A DNA stretch of 64,000 nucleotides from Liminaster sp017519885 (GCA_017519885.1 JAFWRO010000007.1:1-64000), one strand, 5' to 3'. Counted from the first letter of the stretch, positions 1 to 7,751 are shown. Notes: generated from the letters alone by a model not told the origin. Made by a program: numbers and translations.

Positions 1-11
1 CCATACCTTAG

Positions 12-84
12 TGACCTCGCAGGGGCTCGAACCCTGGACCCACTGATTAAGAGTCAGTTACTCTACCAACTGAGCTATTTTCGC
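12..84 (-). pseudogene. Chimeric tRNA-Lys(CTT)-like gene with unpaired acceptor stem
   Basis: The 3' three quarters (D-arm end, anticodon arm with CTT, variable loop, T-arm, 3' acceptor strand) match the intact tRNA-Lys at 369-441 almost base for base. The 5' acceptor strand is instead GCGAAAA, identical to that of tRNA-Gly at 514-586. Opposed to the Lys 3' strand CGAGGTC, only the first of seven pairs can form. The D-stem also carries GAGT in place of GAGC. It therefore looks like a recombinant between two tRNA genes that share the D-arm motif TAGCTCAGTTGGTAGAG. It is last in the cluster, at the window edge, so an assembly join at a repeat is an alternative. Confidence 0.7.
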
Positions 85-106
85 ATTACGGCATGGATAT
101 TTGGTG

Positions 107-180
107 CGGTGCGTACGGGACTCGAACCCGTGACCTCCGCCGTGACAGGGCGATATTCTAACCAACTGAACTAACGCACC
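107..180 (-). tRNA. tRNA-Asp (anticodon GTC)
   Basis: Full cloverleaf on the minus strand. The acceptor pairs GGTGCGT with ACGCACC, the anticodon loop is CTGTCAC, and the T-loop has the usual TTCGAGT. CCA is not encoded, as is common in this phylum. It lies between the Trp gene and the chimeric Lys-like gene. Confidence 0.95.
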
Positions 181-226
181 AAATAAATATTGATCCGTGA
201 GGATCCTGACGCGACAGCGCCATAAG

Positions 227-299
227 CACGGGTGGTAAGGTTCGAACTCACGACACCTGGTTTTGGAGACCAGTGCTCTACCGACTGAGCTACACCCGT
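227..299 (-). tRNA. tRNA-Trp (anticodon CCA)
   Basis: Cloverleaf on the minus strand with acceptor ACGGGTG pairing CACCCGT and anticodon loop CTCCAAA, reading UGG. The discriminator is G, as expected for bacterial tRNA-Trp. CCA is not encoded. It is the fifth gene of the cluster in the direction of transcription. Confidence 0.95.
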
Positions 300-368
300 A
301 AGTGTCGGAGTGAAATTCCGATCGATGCTTATTTATTTGTAAAAAATTCAATTATATCCATACCTTAG

Positions 369-441
369 TGACCTCGCAGGGGCTCGAACCCTGGACCCAC
401 TGATTAAGAGTCAGTTGCTCTACCAACTGAGCTACGAAGTC
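369..441 (-). tRNA. tRNA-Lys (anticodon CTT)
   Basis: Acceptor GACTTCG pairs with CGAGGTC including one G-T wobble. The anticodon loop CTCTTAA gives anticodon CTT and the discriminator is A. This is the intact counterpart of the broken copy at 12-84. The two share 59 identical bases (1-59 and 358-416), including ten bases of 3' flank. Confidence 0.95.
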
Positions 442-513
442 AATATGTAGTCACTATATATATCATCAAGTATCTGTGCAATATTTCAAAGATCGTGGCG
501 CTGGTAGCGCTTG

Positions 514-586
<73 letters not shown>

Positions 587-604
587 GTATTGGCTTTGTG
601 GCTG

Positions 605-686
605 TGGGCGCAGATGGATTCGAACCACCGAAGTCGTAGACAGCAGATTTACAGTCTGCCCCATTTGGCCACTCTGGAATACGCCC
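605..686 (-). tRNA. tRNA-Tyr (anticodon GTA)
   Basis: An 82-nt class II tRNA with a long variable arm. Acceptor GGGCGTA pairs with TGCGCCC, the anticodon loop is CTGTAAA and the discriminator is A. It lies 27 nt after? the Gly gene's upstream side, that is, only 18 nt separate it from tRNA-Gly. Confidence 0.95.
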
Positions 687-691
687 TTTAG

Positions 692-765
692 CGCTTCAAG
701 ATGGGCTTGAACCAACGACCCCCTGATTAACAGTCAGGTGCTCTAACCAACTGAGCTATTGAAGC
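692..765 (-). tRNA. tRNA-Asn (anticodon GTT)
   Basis: Acceptor GCTTCAA pairs with TTGAAGC and the anticodon loop is CTGTTAA. It is the first gene of the cluster. A phylum-type promoter lies 45 nt upstream, and only 5 nt separate it from tRNA-Tyr. Confidence 0.95.
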
Positions 766-809
766 AGTTGCGTAGCGAATAAGAGTGTTCTAAATTCGTT
801 TAGCGGGTG

Positions 810-841
810 CAAAGATAGCGGCTTTTCCGCAACAAACCAAA
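810..841 (-). promoter_or_regulatory. Promoter of the tRNA cluster
   Basis: On the minus strand a TATCTTTG box (810-817) is preceded by TTTG (838-841) with a 20-nt spacer, the Bacteroidetes primary sigma factor consensus. From the box into the start region the sequence CTATCTTTGCACCCGCTAAA (799-818) is identical to that of the rpsL operon promoter at 53434-53453. The stretch from here to 935 shows no gene. Confidence 0.8.
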
Positions 842-935
842 TTATTTAGTCATTTTCGGTCAAAAAAACTTTTAAAAGGCTTCAAAATGTCCATTTTTGC
901 TATCCGTGTCTTTCATTGAATCGCTTCTGAAGCCG

Positions 936-967
936 AAAAAAGAGTGCTCAACAATAGCTGAGCACTC
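936..967 (-). terminator. Intrinsic terminator
   Basis: The minus strand has a perfect 9-bp stem (GAGTGCTCA with TGAGCACTC) with an 8-nt loop followed by six T. It ends the candidate small RNA and would also stop read-through from surE-lpxB-DUF5606. Confidence 0.9.
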
Positions 968-1067
968 ATACTAGTTAAGGAATAAGCCATTCGATGTCTT
1001 CGGGTATCAGATCCTATCGTTATATAAACAGCGTCGTAGATAATGGGAACAGACTTACGTCTTTTCC
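936..1067 (-). ncRNA. Candidate small RNA, possibly 6S-like (Bacteroidales-1 type)
   Basis: About 130 nt are bounded by a consensus promoter (1072-1103) and a perfect intrinsic terminator (936-967), with no plausible reading frame inside. The predicted 5' end GGAAAAG can pair with CUUAUUCC just before the terminator, with one bulged A. Inner segments (GUC-UUC with GAA-GAC, then UAUC with GAUA) continue a long interrupted rod. A single rod with internal bulges and this promoter/terminator layout is how 6S-type RNAs of Bacteroidales are described. The family assignment is inference, since no covariance model was run. Transcripts from the DUF5606 gene could also end here. Confidence 0.5.
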
Positions 1068-1071
1068 GCCG

Positions 1072-1103
1072 CAAATATAGCTACTATTTTTGGAACTACC
1101 AAA
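1072..1103 (-). promoter_or_regulatory. Promoter of the candidate small RNA
   Basis: The minus strand has TATATTTG at 1072-1079 and TTTG at 1100-1103, with a 20-nt spacer. The only downstream element before the tRNA promoter is the terminator-bounded segment at 936-1067. Confidence 0.75.
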
Positions 1104-1155
1104 AATAATAGCTAAAATTATATTATTTCGTCCACATTATAACCGGGAAAGAAGA

Positions 1156-1569
1156 TTATTCCTCTTCAGCCGGTTTCTCTGGCTCGGAAAAGTCATCGTT
1201 GCCAGTCTCGATCAGGATATTGAACCACTGGATGAATTTGCGAATATCGCCTGCATGAACTCGATCGGCATCGTATTCTGGCATCACCTCAGCAAACCAT
1301 GCGCGCTGCTTGTCGGCAGGATCCTTGGGGGATACTGGAGCAATCTTGCCACCTGTCAACTCCTTTGCCTTGCCAAAAACCGTGTTCAAAGGCACCTCGC
1401 CATCGACAGTGTACATCGCAATGTCGGCCAAGGAGAGGACCTTGTCGCGCTGCAATGCCGGACAACGATGTCCATCAATCAAAGATTCACAAATAAGCAT
1501 ATTCTTTCCGCGGCTTACCAAGCGGAAAAGTCCGGACTTGCCGGAAATAGACAAAATTTTGTCGATCAT
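1156..1569 (-). CDS. DUF5606 domain-containing protein
   Basis: A 137-residue protein recognisable by its N-terminal pattern (ILSISGKSGLFRLVSRGKN, then ICESL) and a central SLADIAMYT stretch, typical of the DUF5606 family of Bacteroidetes. Its biochemical role is unknown to me. The C-terminus is acidic and low-complexity (SEPEKPAEEE). There is no signal peptide or membrane segment, so it is likely cytoplasmic. It starts 26 nt after the lpxB stop and is probably the last gene of the surE-lpxB transcript. Confidence 0.8.
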   Translation of the reverse strand: MIDKILSISGKSGLFRLVSRGKNMLICESLIDGHRCPALQRDKVLSLADIAMYTVDGEVPLNTVFGKAKELTGGKIAPVSPKDPADKQRAWFAEVMPEYDADRVHAGDIRKFIQWFNILIETGNDDFSEPEKPAEEE

Positions 1570-1595
1570 ATTATTTATTATTTAAAATGTATATA

Positions 1596-2777
1596 TTACT
1601 TCAAAGCGATAAGACGGATAATCTTTTCGGCAGCCCGAACAGGAGCGCCAGGTTCACCCAGGATTTCGATCATCTTGTCATATTGCGTCAACATTTGCCT
1701 ACGCTCGGCACTTTCGCCCAACAGGCGTATGAGTTCATGATGGATAGCCTCAACTGTCATCTTATAGCCCAGCAACTCTTTAACAACCGGTTCTCGTAAT
1801 GGTTTGTCCTTCGAGAAACCGTCCAGTACCAGATTGACCAAAGACACGTACTTGATATTACGCAACACATATTGCATAATACGATACACGATCTTTCCGC
1901 CACCGAAATTATAACATACGACCTCCGGGCAACGCAGATACGCCGTCTCGAGCGTGGCCGTTCCACTGGTCACAGCAGCCACTTCGGCAGCACGAACGAT
2001 GTCATAGGTTTCGTCGAAGACAAGTTTGACAGGAGGCACCATATTATGACGACGAATGATCTCCTCGTAAAACTCCGGTCCCAGACTGGGCGCACCAGCT
2101 ATGACAACCTGATGACAGGAAATGGTCGTTGCGGCTTGCAGCATTTTTGGCAGATTATCGTGAATCTCAGCCATACGGCTGCCTGGTAGCAAAGCGATGA
2201 TACTCTGATTACGATTGATGTGATGCTTCTCGCAAAAAGCATCACGATCGAACGGTTGTGCTGCAATGGGAGCAAGTTCATCGACCGTCGGATTACCCAC
2301 ATAATCAACCTCGAAACCTCGCTGACGATACCATTCGGGTTCGAAAGGCAGGATTGAAAGCATACAATCGACATACTTGCGAATCGCTTTGATACGATAC
2401 TCCTTCCATGCCCAAATCTTCGGCGAGATATAGTAGCACACCTTCACCTCGGGTAACTTCTTCTTGACCCACTTGGCGATGTTGAGATTGAAACCTGGAT
2501 AATCGACAAGAATCAGCACGTCGGGGGAGAACTTACGAATATCCTGCTTGCACTCATTTCTCCCACGAAGGATTTCAGGCAAATGCTTTACCACCTGGAC
2601 AAAGCCCATATATGCAAGGTCCTTGTAGTGGTGAACCAGCGTCCCTCCAACCGCCTGCATAGCATTACCTCCGAAGTAGCGAAACTTCGCCTTCGTATCA
2701 CGCGCCTTCAGTTGAGTCATCAAACGTGAAGCATGGAGGTCGCCACTGGCCTCACCAGCTATCAGATAGTACTTCAC
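1596..2777 (-). CDS. lpxB: Lipid-A-disaccharide synthase
   Basis: A 393-residue GT19 glycosyltransferase that joins UDP-2,3-diacylglucosamine and lipid X to form the tetra-acyl disaccharide of lipid A at the inner face of the inner membrane. The N-terminal AGEASGDLHASRL motif, the DYPGFNLNIAK block, the YYISPKIWAW block and the LPGSRMAEI motif are all present. The reading begins with GTG, which places the conserved MKYYLIAGEASGD right at the N-terminus. The gene starts 37 nt after surE and is probably co-transcribed with it. Confidence 0.96.
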   Translation of the reverse strand: MKYYLIAGEASGDLHASRLMTQLKARDTKAKFRYFGGNAMQAVGGTLVHHYKDLAYMGFVQVVKHLPEILRGRNECKQDIRKFSPDVLILVDYPGFNLNIAKWVKKKLPEVKVCYYISPKIWAWKEYRIKAIRKYVDCMLSILPFEPEWYRQRGFEVDYVGNPTVDELAPIAAQPFDRDAFCEKHHINRNQSIIALLPGSRMAEIHDNLPKMLQAATTISCHQVVIAGAPSLGPEFYEEIIRRHNMVPPVKLVFDETYDIVRAAEVAAVTSGTATLETAYLRCPEVVCYNFGGGKIVYRIMQYVLRNIKYVSLVNLVLDGFSKDKPLREPVVKELLGYKMTVEAIHHELIRLLGESAERRQMLTQYDKMIEILGEPGAPVRAAEKIIRLIALK

Positions 2778-2814
2778 AGGGGGTAACAGGTTGAAATGGA
2801 TTGATATGAATGTT

Positions 2815-3657
2815 TTATTTCACAAGATAATCGAAAAGATCAAAGTGCCGATAAGCAGTCTGATCGATTGTAGTAGGCACGACGGACACATAGTCATGCT
2901 CCAACCAATAACGATCGGTATCGGTGGCTTCGGGTTCATTGTTGATGTAAGTGCCCGTCACCTGGAACCACGACATATCGGTCTGTTCGTCGCCCTCGAT
3001 ATAATGGTACTCGTTCTCCCAATAGCCATCGGCCTGCCTACAGATACGTATCCCCTTTGGCTCAGCCACATCAGGGATGTTGACATTAAGACAAACTCCA
3101 CGAGGCATAGGATTGGCCAATACCTGCTCAGTAATACTGCGAGCGATGGGCATCACGTGCGTGAAATCGGCCATCGGACTAAGATTCAAAAGCGAGAAAC
3201 CAATTGACGGGATACCCACAGCACATCCTTCGAGCACAGCGCCCATCGTGCCACTATACATCACACAGACCGAATCGTTGCCGCCATGATTGATGCCGGA
3301 AAGGACCAGATCTGGTTTACGCTCGTGGAAGAAACGATGAAGGGCAATCTTAACACAATCGACAGGCGTCCCATTGCAGAAATAGACGGCAACCTCACCA
3401 TCGTCACTCACCAACGACAGATTGATGGGGCGACTTGACGTATAACTGGCAGAATAACCGGAACGCGGCGAATCAGGAGCACACACAATAACACGTCCTA
3501 AACCTCGCAATGCCTTTACCAAGGCAACGAGACCACCCGCCTCATAACCATCATCGTTGGTCACCAGGATGGCCGGACAATTAGCATCCAACGGAAGTTG
3601 TCCGAAGCCGGATGCCACGGGACGAGGAGGTAACTGGGAGGTTTTATTCATACTCAA
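2815..3657 (-). CDS. surE: 5'/3'-nucleotidase SurE
   Basis: A 280-residue metal-dependent phosphatase acting on nucleoside monophosphates. The metal site motif ILVTNDDGYEAGG is near residue 30. The family blocks SGYSASYTSSRPI, the SGINHGGN motif and YSGTMGAVLEG follow. The N-terminus is about 20 residues longer than in many homologues; an internal start is possible but no in-frame ATG falls close to the core. It heads the surE-lpxB-DUF5606 operon and has a consensus promoter about 60 nt upstream. Divergent from parA. Confidence 0.95.
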   Translation of the reverse strand: MSMNKTSQLPPRPVASGFGQLPLDANCPAILVTNDDGYEAGGLVALVKALRGLGRVIVCAPDSPRSGYSASYTSSRPINLSLVSDDGEVAVYFCNGTPVDCVKIALHRFFHERKPDLVLSGINHGGNDSVCVMYSGTMGAVLEGCAVGIPSIGFSLLNLSPMADFTHVMPIARSITEQVLANPMPRGVCLNVNIPDVAEPKGIRICRQADGYWENEYHYIEGDEQTDMSWFQVTGTYINNEPEATDTDRYWLEHDYVSVVPTTIDQTAYRHFDLFDYLVK

Positions 3658-3716
3658 TATGCCGTTATTTGATTCTATAGGTTGTCATACGACACCATAC
3701 GCCAGAATTCGGGTGG

Positions 3717-3748
3717 CAAAGATACTGTTTTTTCATGATATGGCCAAA
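3717..3748 (-). promoter_or_regulatory. Promoter of surE operon
   Basis: The minus strand has TATCTTTG at 3717-3724 and TTTG at 3745-3748, with a 20-nt spacer. It gives surE a leader of roughly 55 nt. Confidence 0.75.
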
Positions 3749-3781
3749 AAAAATGAGCGAATTTCATTATTTTGCCTCGAA

Positions 3782-3812
3782 AGTTATCAACAAATGGGGC
3801 AGTTATCAACAA
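3782..3812 (+). repeat. Two direct repeats resembling DnaA boxes
   Basis: AGTTATCAACAA occurs twice, at 3782-3793 and 3801-3812, start to start 19 bp. TTATCAACA differs at one base from the canonical DnaA box TTATCCACA. An A+T-rich run (3813-3838) follows. The pair lies between the divergent surE and parA promoters. It may be a replication-initiator site, a partition site or an operator for parA. Confidence 0.5.
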
Positions 3813-3837
3813 TTTTCTCAAAATTTATTAAAATAAA

Positions 3838-3868
3838 TTGGCTATTGAAAAAAAAAGGCTCATCTTTG
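3838..3868 (+). promoter_or_regulatory. Probable parA promoter
   Basis: TTG (3838-3840), a 20-nt spacer and CATCTTTG (3861-3868), one mismatch from the TANNTTTG box. It gives parA a leader of about 20 nt, unlike parB. Confidence 0.55.
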
Positions 3869-3892
3869 CATCGTGAAACTATAATATTTTAT

Positions 3893-4672
3893 ATGGGATT
3901 AGTAATTGCAATAGCCAACCAAAAGGGCGGTGTAGGTAAAACTACCACCGCTATCAATCTGGCTGCCTCTCTAGCCACCCTCGATAAGAAAGTACTTCTC
4001 ATCGATGCCGATCCACAGGCCAATGCCACCAGCGGTCTCGGCATTGATCATACCAAGGTCGATACGACCGTTTATGACTGCCTCATCGGCAGCGCCACGG
4101 CCACAGAAGCCATCATTCCAACCTGCGTCGACCGGTTGGATGTCATTTCAAGCCGAATAGATTTGGTAGGAGCCGAATTGGAGCTTCTCAATCTGGAGAA
4201 CCGCGAACAGATGCTTCGCAAACAACTGCGTTCCATCCGCAATCTGTACGATTACATTCTGATCGACTGCTCCCCCTCACTCGGATTGATTACAGTCAAC
4301 TGTCTCACAGCTGCCGACTCGGTCATCATCCCGGTACAGGCTGAGTATTTTGCCCTCGAAGGCATCTCGAAACTGCTCAACACCATCAAAATCATCAAGA
4401 CGAAACTCAATCCGAAGTTGCAGATCGAAGGTTTCCTGCTCACGATGTACGATGCACGTCTGCGCCTGGCCAACCAGATCTACGAAGAAGTGAAGCGTCA
4501 CTTCCAGAACCTGGTGTTCGACACCGTCATCCAGCGTAACATCCGACTGAGTGAAGCTCCGAGTTTCGGACTGCCCGCTCTTTTATACTCTCCCGATTCA
4601 AAAGGCTCGCAAAATTACATGTCGCTGGCCCGAGAATTGCTGGCTAAGCACCACGACACTATTAAAAATTAA
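3893..4672 (+). CDS. parA: Chromosome-partitioning ATPase ParA
   Basis: A 259-residue deviant Walker ATPase that moves ParB-bound origin DNA over the nucleoid. The start at MGLVIAIANQKGGVGKTTT puts the P-loop KGGVGKTT (lysine-rich, ParA/MinD type) at residues 10-18. A longer upstream reading exists but overlaps the surE promoter and start. DADPQANATSGLG, LIDCSPSLG and the QRNIRLSEAPSFGLP block follow in usual order. parB follows after 54 nt with its own promoter. Direct repeats at 3782-3812 precede the promoter and could mediate autoregulation. Confidence 0.95.
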   Translation: MGLVIAIANQKGGVGKTTTAINLAASLATLDKKVLLIDADPQANATSGLGIDHTKVDTTVYDCLIGSATATEAIIPTCVDRLDVISSRIDLVGAELELLNLENREQMLRKQLRSIRNLYDYILIDCSPSLGLITVNCLTAADSVIIPVQAEYFALEGISKLLNTIKIIKTKLNPKLQIEGFLLTMYDARLRLANQIYEEVKRHFQNLVFDTVIQRNIRLSEAPSFGLPALLYSPDSKGSQNYMSLARELLAKHHDTIKN

Positions 4673-4690
4673 TAAATTACGCGGGTGATA

Positions 4691-4722
4691 TTTGGATATC
4701 TCCGCGTTTTATCATATCTTTG
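4691..4722 (+). promoter_or_regulatory. Promoter of parB, start codon four bases after the -7 box
   Basis: TTTG at 4691-4694, a 20-nt spacer and TATCTTTG at 4715-4722. ATG begins at 4727, only four bases after the box, so the transcript would have little or no leader. Confidence 0.75.
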
Positions 4723-4726
4723 CAAC

Positions 4727-5641
4727 ATGAAACCTATCAAGACAGGCCTGGGACGCGGCCTTGGCGCCCTCATTCCGATGGACGACACCAGCGGAGCAAT
4801 GGCCCCTCAGGATGCCCCATCTTCGATCAACGAGATTGATCTCGAACTCATTCACGCAAATCCATCACAACCGCGTCGCGAGTTCGACGAACAGGCGCTC
4901 GAAGAACTGGCAAATTCCATTCGAAGCGTCGGCATCATTCAGCCCATCACCCTTCGACAGGAAGAGGATGGCACATATATGATCATTGCCGGCGAACGCC
5001 GTTATCGCGCAGCTCAGCGCGCCGGACTTCTCAGCATCCCAGCCTATATTCGCAAAGTCAGTGACGATGCCGTGATGGAGATGACGCTCATCGAGAACAT
5101 CCAACGTGAAGACCTCAACGCCATCGAAGTTGCCCTCGCCTATCAGCAGTTGCTCACACGCAACGGGCTGACGCAAGAAGAACTCTCGCAACATGTGGGC
5201 AAGAGCCGTGCCACGGTGGCCAATTTCATGCGTCTGCTACGTCTCCCCGCCGAGATTCAACTGGCCCTCAAGGATCGTCGCATCTCGATGGGTCACGCTC
5301 GCGCCCTGCTCAGCCTTGAGGACGCCGAACAACAGGTTGCCCTCTATCATCAGATTGTGGCGCAGGACCTTTCGGTACGCCGAGTGGAGAATCTGGCTCG
5401 TGAATTCGTAGAAGGCCGCATCCTCGATTTTCGCACTGAAGGTCAGGCCGGCAAGAAGTCCGTCGGTGGCAACTTAGTACCCGACGAACTCTTCAGCCAG
5501 ATGACCCAGCACCTCTCTGAGATGTTCAGCACCAAGGTCAGGATGTCATGCAATGAGAAGGGACAAGGGAAGATTACCATCCCCTTCAGGAACGATGAAG
5601 AACTTCGTTACATCATCGCTCTCCTCGACAAACTTAATTAA
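4727..5641 (+). CDS. parB: Chromosome-partitioning protein ParB
   Basis: A 304-residue CTP-dependent DNA clamp that loads at parS and is moved by ParA. The N-terminus has the ParA-stimulating basic stretch (TGLGRGLGALIP). The CTPase/ParB box includes NPSQPRREFDE and GERRYRAAQRAGL, then IENIQREDLNAIE. A helix-turn-helix follows (LTQEELSQHVGKSRATVANF), with a C-terminal dimerisation region. The start is chosen as the first residue of the conserved MKP-GLGRGL motif. The stop codon overlaps the next start by one base. Confidence 0.95.
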   Translation: MKPIKTGLGRGLGALIPMDDTSGAMAPQDAPSSINEIDLELIHANPSQPRREFDEQALEELANSIRSVGIIQPITLRQEEDGTYMIIAGERRYRAAQRAGLLSIPAYIRKVSDDAVMEMTLIENIQREDLNAIEVALAYQQLLTRNGLTQEELSQHVGKSRATVANFMRLLRLPAEIQLALKDRRISMGHARALLSLEDAEQQVALYHQIVAQDLSVRRVENLAREFVEGRILDFRTEGQAGKKSVGGNLVPDELFSQMTQHLSEMFSTKVRMSCNEKGQGKITIPFRNDEELRYIIALLDKLN

Positions 5642-6402
5642 TGACAATTCTCGCAAAGAATCATATACAACATATTCTGATGCTGCTCCTTGCCGGAGTC
5701 CTATCGGTTTGCAGTCTGTACGCTCAGATTGTAAATGATTCTGTGCGAACTGGCAAGGCCAACGGACTCGTGGATTCGTTCGAAGGATTGTCATTCGACG
5801 ACGCATTGCCTCAATATGCCGAAGCCGACACCCTTCAACCTTTCAACGAAGACTCGATAGCCGCCATCCACGCGCGCAGGTTGCTCGACGAACAGGCAGA
5901 ATACGAGTATGTTGATTCCTACTTCATGCGATTCAATCCAAGTCCCCAGAAAGCAGTATGGATGGCCGTACTCTTCCCGGGTGGCGGTCAGATTTACAAT
6001 CGCAAATACTGGAAACTACCTATTATCTATGGTGGATTCCTTGGCCTCGTCTATGGATATAACTGGAACCAGCGCTATTACAAGACCTATCAGAACGCCT
6101 ATCGCGACCTGATGAATGGAAGCGCCAATGCCAGTTATCTCCAATTTCTACCGGGCAGGACTGAAGAACAGAAGAAGCAGTATGCAAAAAACCACTACTC
6201 GTATCTGCAAACCACCTTTCAGCGAAAAAGGAACACTTATCGCAACTGGCGTGACTACTGCGTGGTAGGTATGCTGGGCGTTTATCTGGTTTCGATTGTC
6301 GATGCCTACGTTGACGCTGCCCTTTATCACTTTGACGTTTCACCTGAACTCGATGCCATGAACAATCCCGCCATGGTAGTGAGTTACAAAATAGATTTCT
6401 AA
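5641..6402 (+). CDS. DUF5683 domain-containing membrane protein
   Basis: A 253-residue protein with a signal-like N-terminal hydrophobic segment (residues about 10-28). The core is typical of DUF5683: FPGGGQIYNRKYWKLPIIYG, a run of transmembrane segments, and RNWRDYCVVG leading into a last hydrophobic helix (YLVSIVDAYVDAALYHF). Function unknown; probably inner membrane. It overlaps parB and the following transglycosylase gene by one base each (TAATG), so translation is likely coupled. Confidence 0.8.
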   Translation: MTILAKNHIQHILMLLLAGVLSVCSLYAQIVNDSVRTGKANGLVDSFEGLSFDDALPQYAEADTLQPFNEDSIAAIHARRLLDEQAEYEYVDSYFMRFNPSPQKAVWMAVLFPGGGQIYNRKYWKLPIIYGGFLGLVYGYNWNQRYYKTYQNAYRDLMNGSANASYLQFLPGRTEEQKKQYAKNHYSYLQTTFQRKRNTYRNWRDYCVVGMLGVYLVSIVDAYVDAALYHFDVSPELDAMNNPAMVVSYKIDF

Positions 6403-7751
6403 TGATGACGATGAAGAAAAGACTACGGTTTCTGACTCTCGCCTTGCCCCTGTTGGCAGGCACTCCGCTTCTCGCGCAAGAACACGAAATGACTGCCGAC
6501 GAGAAACTGGAGTCCGCTGCCTATCGCGCCATGGTTGAAGCACAAGATTCCTCACTATTTATACTCGAAAGCCTCGAAGACAACGACGAATCTGACTACG
6601 CTTGGACAGAACGTCAGTTCATACATATCGACCCCAACTGCGTCAGGATTCTTGAACCCGAACCCGTGCCCGACTCAGTTTATATCATGCGACTGCGTGC
6701 GCTGCCGACCATCATCGAAATGCCATTCAACCAACCCGTCAAGAAAGCACTCGACTTTTACCTTATGCGTCGCCGTGCGCTTGTCGAACGTATGGTAAGC
6801 GTTGGATTCAACTACTATTTCCCTATTTTCGAGAATGCACTCCAGAAATACGAACTGCCTTCCGAACTCAAATACTTGGCATGTATCGAGTCAGCATTGC
6901 GTCAGAACGCTTATAGTCCCGCCCGTGCGGCAGGCCTATGGCAATTCATCCCCGCCACCGGCATCATGCAAGGGCTTGAGGTCAACAGTTATATCGACGA
7001 ACGCTACGACCTATACAAATCAACCGACGCCGCCTGCAAATTCCTGAAAAAACTTTACAACAAGTTCGATGACTGGCATCTTGCCATCGCCGCCTACAAC
7101 TGTGGACCCGGCAACATTGACAAGGCCATTGCACGCTCAGGCGGTCATCGCACCTTCTGGGAAATCTATAACTATCTACCCCAAGAGACGCGCGCCTACG
7201 TTCCATTCTTCATTGCCGCCACCTACGTGATGACCTATCATTGCGAACATGGCTTATGCGGTTCAGTGACAGATATCCCCGTCGAATGTGACACCGTTAT
7301 GGTGAGCCGTATGGTTCACTTCGAACAGATAGCACATTGCCTCAACCTTCCAATGGAAGTGGTCGAGAGTCTCAATCCTCAGTATATCCGTGACATTGTC
7401 CCAGGTTCTCCCGAGAAGCCTCACAGCATCACATTGCCCGCCAACAAGGCCATAAGTTTCCTTGAGCGTCAGGACAGTATCTTTGCCTACAAGGCTGAGA
7501 CGCTTCTGCCACGCAACGGCAGGATCACGGAAGTATCGACACGCGGCCGCCGCAACGAATACGTACGACAAGGCGGCAATCGCGGATCAAGTGGATCAAC
7601 AGCGAGCAGTGGTCGCATCTACACCGTGCGCAAAGGCGAATCCTTGGGATCCATCGCCCGCAAACATCACACCACGTCTGCAAAAATCAAAAAACTCAAC
7701 AAGCTAAGGTCCGATCGCATTCACCCTGGACAGAAGTTGCGCCTTCCCTAA
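6402..7751 (+). CDS. mltD: Membrane-bound lytic transglycosylase, MltD-like, with LysM
   Basis: A 449-residue secreted peptidoglycan lyase cleaving MurNAc-GlcNAc bonds with formation of 1,6-anhydroMurNAc. A signal peptide spans roughly residues 1-25 (ending LLAQ). The SLT family 1 domain lies near 150-270, with catalytic Glu in ACIESALRQNAYSP, then GLWQFIPATG and AIAAYNCGPGN. One C-terminal LysM (YTVRKGESLGSIARKH to HPGQKLRLP) binds peptidoglycan. E. coli MltD usually has more LysM repeats. No lipobox is seen. An alternative start is the second ATG. Confidence 0.9.
   Translation: MMTMKKRLRFLTLALPLLAGTPLLAQEHEMTADEKLESAAYRAMVEAQDSSLFILESLEDNDESDYAWTERQFIHIDPNCVRILEPEPVPDSVYIMRLRALPTIIEMPFNQPVKKALDFYLMRRRALVERMVSVGFNYYFPIFENALQKYELPSELKYLACIESALRQNAYSPARAAGLWQFIPATGIMQGLEVNSYIDERYDLYKSTDAACKFLKKLYNKFDDWHLAIAAYNCGPGNIDKAIARSGGHRTFWEIYNYLPQETRAYVPFFIAATYVMTYHCEHGLCGSVTDIPVECDTVMVSRMVHFEQIAHCLNLPMEVVESLNPQYIRDIVPGSPEKPHSITLPANKAISFLERQDSIFAYKAETLLPRNGRITEVSTRGRRNEYVRQGGNRGSSGSTASSGRIYTVRKGESLGSIARKHHTTSAKIKKLNKLRSDRIHPGQKLRLP

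Noticed and set aside
1090..1740. A 216-codon plus-strand frame
   Set aside because: It is antisense to DUF5606 and the end of lpxB, which have family signatures; the plus frame has none.
3660..3892. A canonical parS site near parAB
   Set aside because: No GTTTCACGTGAAAC-like palindrome is visible in the intergenic region; only the TTATCAACA repeats are.
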